NCBI GenBank assembly: GCA_947474365.1
Contig: CANJIU010000054.1
Span: forward strand, 1-61,757
DNA: 61,757 nt
Source of the DNA: Opitutia bacterium
GTDB lineage: Bacteria; Verrucomicrobiota; Verrucomicrobiia; Opitutales; Opitutaceae
Reading direction: 5' to 3'
The translations under genes and the position numbers were made by a program. Shown here piece by piece: positions 26,128-35,305 of the stretch (the first letter of the stretch is position 1; each line of letters begins with the position of its first letter). The notes under the pieces were generated by a model, which saw only the letters and a program-made list of their open reading frames with translations, had not been told where the DNA came from and made no database searches.

Positions 26128-28416
26128 ATGCCCGCTTTTGCCCTGACGATCTTCATCGGCGCCTTCCTGCTCTTCCAGGTCCAGCCTCTGATTGGAAAAT
26201 ACATCCTGCCCTGGTTTGGTGGCGGGCCCGGAGTCTGGACGACGTGCATGCTGTTTTTCCAGATGCTGCTCCTCGGCGGCTACGCCTACGCGCACTTCCT
26301 CAGCCGGCGATGCCGTCCGCGTACGCAGGCGATCGTTCATCTCGTGTTGCTTGCGGCAGCGCTGGCGTCCCTCCCCATCACGCCAAACGATTCGTGGAAG
26401 GCCCACCCGAACGGCGACCCGACCTGGCACATTCTCACGCTCCTCGCGGTGAGCCTCGGTCTGCCCTATCTCGTGTTGGCGGCGACGGGTCCGCTCATGC
26501 AGGAGTGGTTCCGCCGAACTTCTCCGACCGCGTCGCCCTACCGGCTGTATGCGCTGTCCAACGTCGGCTCGCTCCTCGCGCTGGTCAGCTATCCTTTTTA
26601 TTTCGAAACGCATTTCACCCGGAAGGCCCAGGCGCAGTTCTGGTCCTGGGGACTGTTGGTCTATGCCGTCGGCTGCGGCTTCTGTGCGTGGCGCGTCTGG
26701 CGGCAACCGGCGGTCGAATGGGGGCGTGAGCCGGTGGGGGAGGCGGGTGCGCCCCGCCCAACGGGATGGCAGCGGTTGCTCTGGGTGTGCCTGCCCGCGT
26801 GTGCGTCGATTCTGCTCCTCGCGGTGACCAACAAGATGTGCCAGGACGTCGCCGTCATCCCGTTCCTCTGGGTGCTGCCGCTGGCACTCTATCTGGTGTC
26901 GTTCATCGTCTGTTTCGACAGCCCGCGCTGGTATTCCCGTTTTTATTACACGCTGGCGCTGGTCGTCGCCATGGTGGCGGTGTGCGTGGCGCTCTTCGAA
27001 GGCGCCGACATGCCCATCGTCCGGCAGGTGGTGATTTATACCGCGACGATGTTCGTGGGGTGCATGATTTGCCACGGCGAGCTTTACCACCTGCGGCCGC
27101 ATCCGCGGCATCTGACGTCATTCTACCTCCTGATCGCGGCGGGCGGTGCGGTGGGCGGGCTCTTTGTCGCGCTGGTCGCGCCGAATGTGTTCAGCAACTT
27201 CTACGAACTGCATCTCAGCCTTGCGCTCACGGTGTTGTTGTTGCTGCTGATTTCCGTTGGTGGACGGGCGGCCCTCAGCCCCCTGCGTTGGCGGATTCTT
27301 TTCACAGTGCTTGCTCCGGTCGCAACCTACGGACTCGATCGCGCAGTGGTGGCGGGTGTGGATTGGCTCCGCCTGCGCGACACGTCATCGCTCAAGCCGG
27401 TGCTGTCCGACTGGGGTCCGGTTGAGAAGTTGCACTGGCTGGTCTGGATCGTAGCCGGCCTCGTGTCGGTGGCTGGATATCTTCGGCATCGACGGCGGGA
27501 ACGTGCCGTCAACTGGCATGCGATGACATGCGGGCTGCTCGGCGGGGGGCTGGGCGCGCTGGTACTGGCGCTCGGAATGCAGGTCGGCGAGTCTCTGCGC
27601 GGCTCGCTCGTCACGGGTCGAAATTTCTACGGGGTGTTGTCGGTGTTCGAATACCTGAAGGAGGATCCGGAGTCGCATTACTACCTGCTGATGCACGGGC
27701 GGATCACGCACGGGTTGCAGTTTGCCGCGCCCGGCCGCGCGCAGATGATCACGTCGTACTTTGGCCCCGGCACCGGTCTCGGACTAGCGTTGCGGCAGTT
27801 TCCGCGACAGGAGAACCAACGGGTCGGCCTGCTCGGACTCGGCGTCGGCACCGTCACGGCCTATGGCAAAAGGGGAGACTATTATCGGGTTTACGAAATC
27901 AACCCGCAGGTGAAGCAAATCGCAGAGAAACCGTTTTCGTATGTCGCCGGGAGCCAGGCCAAGGTGGAAATCGTGATGGGCGACGGCCGCCTCTCGATGG
28001 AGAACGAGCCGGCGCAGAATCTGGATTTTATCATCATGGACGCGTTCTCCAGCGATGCGGTTCCGGTGCATCTGCTGACCAAGGAGGCGTTCGAGATCTA
28101 TCAGCGGCATCTGAAGCCCGACGGGGTGATCCTGGTGAACATTTCCAACCGTTATCTCGACCTTCGGCCCGTCGTGGAAAACGCCGCGCGGGCGTTTGGT
28201 TTCCGGACGCACGCGATCAACCACGAGGATGGTGGTGGTGACGATGACGAGGGTGGCTGGTGGCTGTACTCCTCAACGTGGATGATCCTGAGCAAGAATC
28301 AGGCGTTCATGGACCGGCCGGCGCTTCTGGCCGCCGCGAGCCCACTGTCGACCGAGAAGAACGATATTCCGCTCTGGACGGACGACTACACGAGCATGTT
28401 CAAGATTCTCCAGTAG
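26128..28416 (+). CDS. Membrane protein fused to a spermidine-synthase-like domain
   Basis: About 762 residues. The first 500 contain many hydrophobic segments (FALTIFIGAFLLFQVQPLIGK, LTVLLLLLISV, LLGGGLGALVLALG), an integral membrane part. The last 250 carry an aminopropyltransferase-type Rossmann fold: GLLGLGVGTVTAYG as the nucleotide loop, VYEINPQV for the acidic ribose contact, EIVMGDGR, and FIIMDAFSSDAVPVHLLT for the catalytic Asp region. Fusions of this kind are widespread and poorly understood; true spermidine synthesis would need a decarboxylated SAM supplier, and no speD is nearby. ATG 26128 was chosen over an upstream frame start at 26062. It ends 5 bp from the convergent hydrolase gene. 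Confidence 0.85.
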   Translation: MPAFALTIFIGAFLLFQVQPLIGKYILPWFGGGPGVWTTCMLFFQMLLLGGYAYAHFLSRRCRPRTQAIVHLVLLAAALASLPITPNDSWKAHPNGDPTWHILTLLAVSLGLPYLVLAATGPLMQEWFRRTSPTASPYRLYALSNVGSLLALVSYPFYFETHFTRKAQAQFWSWGLLVYAVGCGFCAWRVWRQPAVEWGREPVGEAGAPRPTGWQRLLWVCLPACASILLLAVTNKMCQDVAVIPFLWVLPLALYLVSFIVCFDSPRWYSRFYYTLALVVAMVAVCVALFEGADMPIVRQVVIYTATMFVGCMICHGELYHLRPHPRHLTSFYLLIAAGGAVGGLFVALVAPNVFSNFYELHLSLALTVLLLLLISVGGRAALSPLRWRILFTVLAPVATYGLDRAVVAGVDWLRLRDTSSLKPVLSDWGPVEKLHWLVWIVAGLVSVAGYLRHRRRERAVNWHAMTCGLLGGGLGALVLALGMQVGESLRGSLVTGRNFYGVLSVFEYLKEDPESHYYLLMHGRITHGLQFAAPGRAQMITSYFGPGTGLGLALRQFPRQENQRVGLLGLGVGTVTAYGKRGDYYRVYEINPQVKQIAEKPFSYVAGSQAKVEIVMGDGRLSMENEPAQNLDFIIMDAFSSDAVPVHLLTKEAFEIYQRHLKPDGVILVNISNRYLDLRPVVENAARAFGFRTHAINHEDGGGDDDEGGWWLYSSTWMILSKNQAFMDRPALLAAASPLSTEKNDIPLWTDDYTSMFKILQ

Positions 28417-28421
28417 CTTCC

Positions 28422-29879
28422 CTATTCGAAGCGCAGCGAATAGAACTTGGTGCGGGAGGCGGAGATTTCCATCCGAACCTTCTTCCCGCGCAGCGAGGAG
28501 AGATCGGTTTTCCCGTGCCAGGAAACCGATGCACCCGTCGCGTTGATTTGGATTTCGTCGCAGTCGTTCACGCCGTAGCCGGCGATCTCCTGGCCTGCTT
28601 CGGTCTTCAGGCCGACGCGGGCCTCGCCGAGGGCGCCCGTGTCGAGATTGAGCCGCAGGGCGTTACCGTCGACGGTGACGGGCGCGGTCAGCGCGTGGGC
28701 ACCGGTGGAGGGGAAATCGAGCGAGACATATCCATCGACGCGTTGTACGTACCGATAGATTGCGCCATCGGTGCGCTCGACGCGTCCCGGGGTGTTGCCG
28801 TGGGTCGTGCGATAGCCGGTGCCAAACTGCCAGATCTCGTCGCCGCGAATCACCATCCCGGGCCCGAGATAGACCATGTTGGCATTTTCCGAGCCGGCGA
28901 ATCCGGGGCCCACATAGGTGGAGCGGTCGTAGCGTTGCCAGGTGCGGCCATCACGGCTGGCGATGAACTGAAGTTCCGTGCGACCGTCGTTGCGCAGCTT
29001 GGACTTGGTGTCGTGCCGGTAGAACGCGGGAAATCCGACGTACCACTCGGGCGCGAGCGGATAGCGCTGGATCGCGTTGGTGTAGATGTCGGTGTCGGGC
29101 GGATCGCGATCGTCACACTGGAGCACGGTCGGCAATTCATCGACGATGAGCGGGTCGCGCTCCGGTTCGTTCTTGAACGCCTTGCCCTTGCCGGTGGAGA
29201 CGATGCCGAGCGGGCGGTCGATGCGGTCGGCTTCGGTGCGGACGATCTTCCGGCCAAGGCCGAACGGCTTGCTGATGTTCCAGCCGCGGAAGAAAAGCAC
29301 GTAGCGTCCGAGCTGGGCATCCCAGAACGTGACGTTTTGGGAATCGGCCTCGAACGGAAAGAGCGGCGCGGGATCGCGTTCCCAGTGGTAGCCGTCCGGC
29401 GAATGAAACCGATAGGCACCGCCGCCCTTGAAGACGGTGCAGACGTACACGTAACGCTGCCGCGGGTCGGTCGCGTGATCATCGCGGAAAACCGAACCCT
29501 CGGAGCTGCCGAGATTGACGCGGTTGTTGGCCTTGCTCCCCTCGAATTCGACCAAGCCAAGTTCAGGCGTTGCCCAATGGATCCCGTCGGTGGATTCGGC
29601 GTAAGCGACGCCGCCGGTCTTCGGCGTGTCGCGCACGGAATACCACATCCGAATCTTTCCGCCCTCCTCCAGGACGGAAAGGTAGAACGAGATCATCAAT
29701 TTCTCCCACGGGCGATCGGGGCGGACGACCAGGTCGCGCCGCAGCGGGGGATTGACGTGCAGCGCGGCGCCGTCCGAGGAAGCCGCGAATGCGGGATCAA
29801 GCAGGAGATGCCGCGTGCCCGCAAACGCCGTCAGGGCAGGCACGGCGCAGGCGGCGGCGAGGAGGAGGGTGCGGCGCAT
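28422..29879 (-). CDS. Secreted beta-propeller protein, GH32/GH43-like
   Basis: About 485 residues with a signal peptide (RRTLLLAAACAVPALTAFAG). Repeated blade motifs occur: AYAESTDGIHWATPELGL, FHSPDGYHWERD, FIASRDGRTWQRYD and FWDAQLGRYVLFFRG. This Asp/Trp pattern is that of five-bladed propeller glycoside hydrolases of clans GH-J/GH-F (GH32, GH43, GH68 and relatives). A C-terminal beta-sandwich (about 390-485) resembles the GH32 second domain. The exact family is open because the classical WMNDPNG motif is absent. It follows a TonB receptor gene by 19 bp, so it probably processes the glycan that receptor imports. Confidence 0.65.
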   Translation of the reverse strand: MRRTLLLAAACAVPALTAFAGTRHLLLDPAFAASSDGAALHVNPPLRRDLVVRPDRPWEKLMISFYLSVLEEGGKIRMWYSVRDTPKTGGVAYAESTDGIHWATPELGLVEFEGSKANNRVNLGSSEGSVFRDDHATDPRQRYVYVCTVFKGGGAYRFHSPDGYHWERDPAPLFPFEADSQNVTFWDAQLGRYVLFFRGWNISKPFGLGRKIVRTEADRIDRPLGIVSTGKGKAFKNEPERDPLIVDELPTVLQCDDRDPPDTDIYTNAIQRYPLAPEWYVGFPAFYRHDTKSKLRNDGRTELQFIASRDGRTWQRYDRSTYVGPGFAGSENANMVYLGPGMVIRGDEIWQFGTGYRTTHGNTPGRVERTDGAIYRYVQRVDGYVSLDFPSTGAHALTAPVTVDGNALRLNLDTGALGEARVGLKTEAGQEIAGYGVNDCDEIQINATGASVSWHGKTDLSSLRGKKVRMEISASRTKFYSLRFE

Positions 29880-29898
29880 ATTGGTCAGGAGTCGACGA

Positions 29899-32800
29899 TC
29901 AGAAACGGCCGCGAACGCCAAAGCTCAGGATCATGCCCTTGCGGGAATACTCCTGGAGGTGGCTCGGAACGCCGTAGTACCAGCGTTGTGGCTGGTTGAG
30001 GAGGTTGTAGGCGTCGCAATAGATTTCGACGGCCGGTTTCAGCGCGTAGCTGAGGCTGAGGGTGGTGTTCTTGAACTCCTGCTTGTAGAGGAGGCGGGCC
30101 GCGTTCGTGGAGTAGGTGAAGAGGTACCGGCCGGTGTTGTTGAAGAGATAATTGAGCCGGAACGCCCGATACGAGTAATGGGCGCCGACGTTCCACGAGG
30201 TCGGGACGAACTCCGCGAGCGACGCCACGGGTTGGGTCGTCCCGGTGCCGTAGTCGCCGCGCGTGTTGAGCCGGGTGTAGTTGGCAAACATGCCGAAGCT
30301 CCGCAGCCACTTTGGACCGAAGTCGAATTGCTGCTGGTAATTCAGTTCGAGGCCGCGGACGCGGGCGTTGCCGCCGTTCAGGTTCGTCGTGATCCCGTAG
30401 CCCTCGTATTGGCCGTTGTAGCCGTTGTTGACGCCGGTGCCGACGACGCCGTTCTGGCTGGTGAAGATGAAATGCCTGAGGTCCTTCTGAAAGAGCCCGA
30501 TCGACGCCTGGCCGAGTTGCTTCATGTAATATTCGAGGCTGAAGTCCCAGTTGTTCGCATTCTGCGGAACCAGATCGGGATTGGCCGTTGTGATGGTCCG
30601 GGCGGTGTCGTTGGCGGTCACGATCGGCACCAGATTCGCGAAGGGTGGGCGCGAGACACCCGTCGAGAAACTCGCCCGCGCAATGAGCCGGGGCTGGAGG
30701 GCGTAGTTCAGATGGAGGCTCGGCATGACGGATGAATAATCACCCGAGATGGAGCGCGAGACGTATTCCGCGGCGACCCGTGCGAACGGATCGGCGATCG
30801 TGGCGAGCGTTCGCGGGATCACCCACGCGGTGCTGTGCAGATTGGTCTGTTCAAAGCGCGCGCCGCCCAGAATCGAAAGTTTCCCCAGCTTCACGTCGCC
30901 CATCAGGTAGGCCGCCGAAACGTCTTCCGTGATCGAGTTCGTGCCGATCTTCTTCTGCGACTCACGATAGTAGAGATCCTCGACCCATTGCCTGGGGTTG
31001 TCCTTGAGATTTTGGGCGAGCGTGCCGAGGTGGATGAAGGGCACGCCGACGAGACCGAACTCCCCGGTGCGGCGCAGATTGGGATCTAGAAAGGGTGCGA
31101 GCGAATCGTCAGCGTTGCCCGCCACGCCGTCCGGCCCGACGTAGGTGAATCGATTATTGTTCCACGTCTTCTGGATGGAGTCCTGGCGGCGGAAGGCCAG
31201 ACCGTTCTTGAGGTGGGCCGTGACGTCCGTCGGCAGAGTGTAACGTGCGTCCAATTTGGCGGTGTAGACATGGGCGTGCCGGCTGTTGCCGAGCTGCGTC
31301 ATCAGGTTGCTGCGGTAATTGTTGATATCGTACACGCTTGGCCCGCCCGTCTGTTTGAAGGTCGGGAATTCCCGGCTCCGCGACGAATCCAGCACCCAGC
31401 CGACTCCGGAGATCGTGCTGGTGAAATTACCGCCGGTCTTGCCGGCCGTGTCCTGGCCGCTCGTCTGGTCGAGAAACCCAAGCGCCAGGTTGCCGTCGAA
31501 GTTGAATTCCCACGGGCCGTGCTTGTGTTCACCCACGACTTGCACGGTGCGCTGGCGTTGGAGCTGGCCGACGCTGTTCTGGATCAACTGGAATTGGGAA
31601 CCGGCGACCGCCCGGGCCTCGGTGCGGGTGTCGGTGTAACCGGGCAAAATCGCGCCGGTGCCGGTGGGATTGCCGGCGGCGTCCAGGGTGGCGACTGTCT
31701 GGGCAGTGAGGATACGCGTCTCGTCGTAGAGGTGTCCGCCGAACGCGACGTAGTCGTTGACGGTGCTCCGGACACTGAGGCGCGTCGCCTCGGAGAACTG
31801 GTAGTCGATGCGGGCGCCCATCGTCTTGAGGTGGCGGTTGAAGAAGTAGTCGACGGCGTGGTAGTCCCACATGAAGGCGGGGCTCGCATTGGTCGACTGG
31901 TAGTCGCGAATCGTGCGGATGTAGTCACCGACGCTTTCAAAATACACCGCGTTGACCGCGATGCCGAGGTTGCGGTGGCCGCCGAGGACGCTGAAAACGC
32001 CTTGGTAGGCGGCGGACGAGTCAGGCTGGATGGGGCGGTCGCGCCGCAGGGGATTGTGCGGCGCGAACGGCGGCGCCCACCGCGCGCCGATGCGGTAGTT
32101 GTACTCGCTGTCGCGGTTCGAGCTCAGCGGTGACTTGGTCTTCATGTGCAGCGTGCCGCCGAGCGAGGAGGCGTCCATGTCGGGCGTGATGCCCTTCACC
32201 ACTTCGAAGGAATCGAACTGGGCGCTGACGTTGGTCGTGAAACGAACCTGGCGGGTCGCGTTGCTCGCCACCGGAGCGAGAATCGCCCCGTCCATCGTCA
32301 CCGCATTGAGCGCGCCGGCCATGCCGCGCACCGCGACGCCACTGACTTCGTTGTCCTCGCCCACCGAGGCCGTGACCCCGGGCAGGCGCATGAACACTTC
32401 GCCGGGATTTTGGTTGGCGATGCTGCCGAACGCATCCGTCGAGGCGGCATTGATCAGGTTGAGCGCGCTGCGCTGGCGCGTGAGGGCGGCGGCGTTGCCC
32501 TCGGCCTCGGTCGTCACCTGAAACGTCTCCATCCGGTAGATGGACGACTCAAGTTTGAAGGCGACCGCCGCGCGTTGGCCCGGACTGACCGTTACGGATT
32601 TTTGAGCGGAATCCAGTCCGGTGTAGGCGGCGGTGAGTTCGTAGCTGCCCGCCGCTACGTCCGAGAATTCGAAGCGACCGAGGTCGTCGGTCATCGTGGT
32701 TTTACCTGTTTGTCCGAGTTCGATTCGGGCGCCCTGAAGGGTCTTGCTGGTGATCGCATGGCTGACGGTGCCGGTGATGCGGCCGGTGGACTGCGCCCAG

Positions 32801-32934
32801 GCGGGTGCTCCGCCGAGGATCAGCGCCGTCATAACGATCAGCCCGGCGCAAACGCGGCTGAACAAGGCAGGGAGCGTGGCGGTGCGTCGGCCGCTGAAAG
32901 GGGACGACGGCGAACGGGAGGAGGGGGATTTCAT
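29899..32934 (-). CDS. TonB-dependent receptor with N-terminal carboxypeptidase-regulatory-like domain
   Basis: About 1,011 residues. A signal peptide ends APAWAQ, then GRITGTVSHAITSKTLQGAR begins a CarboxypepD-reg-like sandwich (about 45-135). The plug follows, with AAALTRQRSALNLINAAST and PGEVFMRLPGVTASVGED, patterns of the TonB-Xanth-Caul receptor type that imports plant glycan fragments. The remainder is a 22-strand-type barrel ending in Phe (GVRGRF). It sits between an FAD oxidoreductase gene (162 bp upstream, same strand) and a propeller hydrolase gene (19 bp downstream), a typical carbohydrate-uptake unit. ATG 32934 is used; the frame opens at a GTG at 33057. Confidence 0.93.
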   Translation of the reverse strand: MKSPSSRSPSSPFSGRRTATLPALFSRVCAGLIVMTALILGGAPAWAQSTGRITGTVSHAITSKTLQGARIELGQTGKTTMTDDLGRFEFSDVAAGSYELTAAYTGLDSAQKSVTVSPGQRAAVAFKLESSIYRMETFQVTTEAEGNAAALTRQRSALNLINAASTDAFGSIANQNPGEVFMRLPGVTASVGEDNEVSGVAVRGMAGALNAVTMDGAILAPVASNATRQVRFTTNVSAQFDSFEVVKGITPDMDASSLGGTLHMKTKSPLSSNRDSEYNYRIGARWAPPFAPHNPLRRDRPIQPDSSAAYQGVFSVLGGHRNLGIAVNAVYFESVGDYIRTIRDYQSTNASPAFMWDYHAVDYFFNRHLKTMGARIDYQFSEATRLSVRSTVNDYVAFGGHLYDETRILTAQTVATLDAAGNPTGTGAILPGYTDTRTEARAVAGSQFQLIQNSVGQLQRQRTVQVVGEHKHGPWEFNFDGNLALGFLDQTSGQDTAGKTGGNFTSTISGVGWVLDSSRSREFPTFKQTGGPSVYDINNYRSNLMTQLGNSRHAHVYTAKLDARYTLPTDVTAHLKNGLAFRRQDSIQKTWNNNRFTYVGPDGVAGNADDSLAPFLDPNLRRTGEFGLVGVPFIHLGTLAQNLKDNPRQWVEDLYYRESQKKIGTNSITEDVSAAYLMGDVKLGKLSILGGARFEQTNLHSTAWVIPRTLATIADPFARVAAEYVSRSISGDYSSVMPSLHLNYALQPRLIARASFSTGVSRPPFANLVPIVTANDTARTITTANPDLVPQNANNWDFSLEYYMKQLGQASIGLFQKDLRHFIFTSQNGVVGTGVNNGYNGQYEGYGITTNLNGGNARVRGLELNYQQQFDFGPKWLRSFGMFANYTRLNTRGDYGTGTTQPVASLAEFVPTSWNVGAHYSYRAFRLNYLFNNTGRYLFTYSTNAARLLYKQEFKNTTLSLSYALKPAVEIYCDAYNLLNQPQRWYYGVPSHLQEYSRKGMILSFGVRGRF

Positions 32935-33030
32935 GATGGCTTGGGTTTTGGCGGAGGAGTGCCTCGAAAACTTGGAGACGCGTGCAGACTGGGGACGGAA
33001 GAGATGAGAGGTTTTCTGCGGGGCTGGAAC

Positions 33031-33040
33031 GTTGATCAAC
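33031..33040. promoter_or_regulatory. 10-bp palindrome upstream of the TonB receptor gene
   Basis: GTTGATCAAC is a perfect palindrome 97 bp before the receptor ATG, in the only gap of its operon (32935-33096). It could be an operator for the receptor and hydrolase genes. A chance match of this length is quite possible. Confidence 0.2.
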
Positions 33041-33096
33041 TGGTACGGTAGCCGCACCGGGTCGTCCCGTGACGCGGGTGGCGGGATTACCGCGGC

Positions 33097-34998
33097 TTAC
33101 GGGAGCAGCGTCCACAACCAGTGGAGAGCGTGGCCGCGGCTGAGGGCGACGGTTGGGTCAAGGTTGGCCGGGAGAACACCGCCCGGGATCAACGACGCAA
33201 ACTCGGCGGCCGTGATCCAGGGCGCGTCGTTGGATTCGGCGCTTAGGACCATGGCATTAAGACGATCGGGTTCCGTCTCATGCGACGAAGGTTTTCGGAA
33301 AGCTTCGGCCCAGAGCGTCGCGGTCGTGCGCTTTAACCGTTCGTTCGCCCGGGCATTGTAATCGTGAAAAAATCCCCGGGTCCCAAAGTACTGCGCGGCG
33401 GGTACCCACGGGTCCGGACCGCCCACGTCCACATCGTTGAAGAACGTCACCATGGAGCGACGTTCGCAGAGACCTCGCACAAGACGGTCAGGGTCGAGGT
33501 CGGCGAGTGAGGTCTGGCTCTTCCCGGCCAAAGCAACGGCGAGACCTGCGGCCTCACCGGTCTGCATGAAGACTGGCTCCAGTCGCACGGCGTTCCAGCC
33601 CACATGGGTGGCTGAGAGGCAGACGGGTACGATCAGGTTTTCCACGCCTTGCGGCAGCAGGCAACGGTACGGCACCTGCCCGGGAAACGACTCCTGATGC
33701 AACATCATCTTGCCCTCTTCCAGTCCGCCGGGGACGCGGGCGCGCGTGCAGGAATGGCTGTCGAGATACCATTCGGTCATCGCGATGCTGTCGCGGTGGG
33801 TCGGGGCCCGCTGCAGGCCCGGCGCCAGCACCGAATCGTGTTCGGTGAAAATGGTGCGACCCGTGATCCGCCGGGTCTCGCGCACGTAGAGTTCGTACGG
33901 CCGGTGGCCGTTGTCGGCGTATTCGTCCTTCGGCAGTCCGAACTCGAGCCACGCGCGCCGCACGATGCCTGGGACGGTGGAGTCATGCTGCAGGAAATAC
34001 AGCAACCCCATCGTCGTGCTCCAATGTTCGTCCAGGATGCGTTGGCGGGTTTCCCAGTCCGCCTCGACGTACGCCGTCTGCTGGCCGACGAGTTGCGGCC
34101 GGTTCCACCCGTACTTGTCGTTGGGCACGCATTCGATTCCGGCGAACGTCTCCAGCGAACGCAGGTAGTAAGGATCGTAGTCGGCCGGCTTCGGCACGGG
34201 CAGCCGGTTGGCGGGGTTCGTCGTCAACGTCGTGCGGTAATTGCAGGCCTGGACGGCGCCATCGGCGGCGCCGGTGCTCTCCGGCATGATGACCTGCCAG
34301 CCCGAAAAGCGGCGGAGTCGGAGTTCTTTTTGCTGCGCGGCGAGTTGCGCGGCCTCGGGGCTCGGCGCTTCGGCCTTTGGCTGCATGAAGATGATTCCAG
34401 CGTGGGGCTCGCCGAACTCCTCCCGGGCTTCGCGGCCGACGCGATACGGCACTCCGGCCAGCGCCGCCACATCGCCCTCATAGGTGCAATCGGCAAACGA
34501 CCCGGCGGCCACGGTAACGTCGTGACCTCCGGAGGTCGGATGAAATGTCACCGCCTCCACCCGCCGGCCGTTTCGCGTCACCGCCACCGGAACGAGATTC
34601 CTCCAAACGGTGATCGCCTTCTCCCGGGCGACGAGGTCGGTCAGGATTTTTTCCGCGACCGACGACTCGAACCGGCCGACCAGGTGGCCGGTCTTCGCCG
34701 GGAGACAGTCCCGGTACTGAGGCGAGTCCGCGCCGTAGGTCTCCTTGTAATACGAGACGATCGCGGCGCGCACCTCATCGTAGATCGGCGCGCGATTCCA
34801 TTCCCACAACGTGTCCCAGACCGCCAGGCCGCTGGCGAGAATCCCGCCGAGATGGCCATGGCGGTTGACCAGCAGCACCGAGACTCCCTCGCGGGCGGCC
34901 CGGACAGCACAGGCGATCCCGGCGGGGGTGCCGCCCACGACTACGAGATCATAATGGGCGAAGGAAGAATTGGCGGATACGGCGGGTGACTTCGTCAT
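33097..34998 (-). CDS. FAD-dependent oxidoreductase (FAD_oxidored, PF12831-like)
   Basis: 633 residues. The dinucleotide-binding motif LVVVGGTPAGIACAVRAARE starts near residue 15, followed by NRHGHLGGILASGLAVWDT, and the family motif DCTYEGDVAALAGVPYRVGR lies near residue 165. PNDKYGWNRPQLVGQQTAYVE and a late LPQGVENLIVPVCLSATHVGW also fit. Members are flavoproteins frequently found in glycan-degradation loci of Planctomycetota, Verrucomicrobiota and Bacteroidota; several carry the name xanthan lyase without proof. No secretion signal is evident. ATG 34998 begins just before the motif; the open frame to 35553 lies antisense to the divergent receptor. First gene of the FAD-receptor-hydrolase unit. 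Confidence 0.85.
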   Translation of the reverse strand: MTKSPAVSANSSFAHYDLVVVGGTPAGIACAVRAAREGVSVLLVNRHGHLGGILASGLAVWDTLWEWNRAPIYDEVRAAIVSYYKETYGADSPQYRDCLPAKTGHLVGRFESSVAEKILTDLVAREKAITVWRNLVPVAVTRNGRRVEAVTFHPTSGGHDVTVAAGSFADCTYEGDVAALAGVPYRVGREAREEFGEPHAGIIFMQPKAEAPSPEAAQLAAQQKELRLRRFSGWQVIMPESTGAADGAVQACNYRTTLTTNPANRLPVPKPADYDPYYLRSLETFAGIECVPNDKYGWNRPQLVGQQTAYVEADWETRQRILDEHWSTTMGLLYFLQHDSTVPGIVRRAWLEFGLPKDEYADNGHRPYELYVRETRRITGRTIFTEHDSVLAPGLQRAPTHRDSIAMTEWYLDSHSCTRARVPGGLEEGKMMLHQESFPGQVPYRCLLPQGVENLIVPVCLSATHVGWNAVRLEPVFMQTGEAAGLAVALAGKSQTSLADLDPDRLVRGLCERRSMVTFFNDVDVGGPDPWVPAAQYFGTRGFFHDYNARANERLKRTTATLWAEAFRKPSSHETEPDRLNAMVLSAESNDAPWITAAEFASLIPGGVLPANLDPTVALSRGHALHWLWTLLP

Positions 34999-35305
34999 GC
35001 AACGGGTTTTGGAGGGCACGGGGTGGCGGCGGACGCTCTTGATCTTCCTCTTGGGTGGGGCGAAATACGCCGACTTGAAGGGTGTGATGGCTGGGGCGAA
35101 CGAGGCGTTAACTGACGATTTGGTGGAAATGAGTTCCGTAAATGTGCAACCGGTGGCTCCCTGAGAGAGCCACTTGCCTCCGACCGGGAAACGCCGGCGA
35201 CGCTTGCGGGCAAATTTCGCTCGCACTATCCGGATCGACGCGGTGAGTGTTCGCCCGTTTCCGCGAGCCATCGTTGTTTGCGGTGCCTCGAACCCTACGA
35301 CCCCC
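34999..35305. promoter_or_regulatory. Divergent promoter region between FAD oxidoreductase and TonB receptor
   Basis: These 307 bp should contain promoters for both directions. A perfect 7-bp inverted repeat (GTGGCTC/GAGCCAC at 35153-35159 and 35167-35173, 7-base spacer) lies near the middle and is an operator candidate that could control both units. No gene or convincing -35/-10 pair was seen. Confidence 0.35.
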
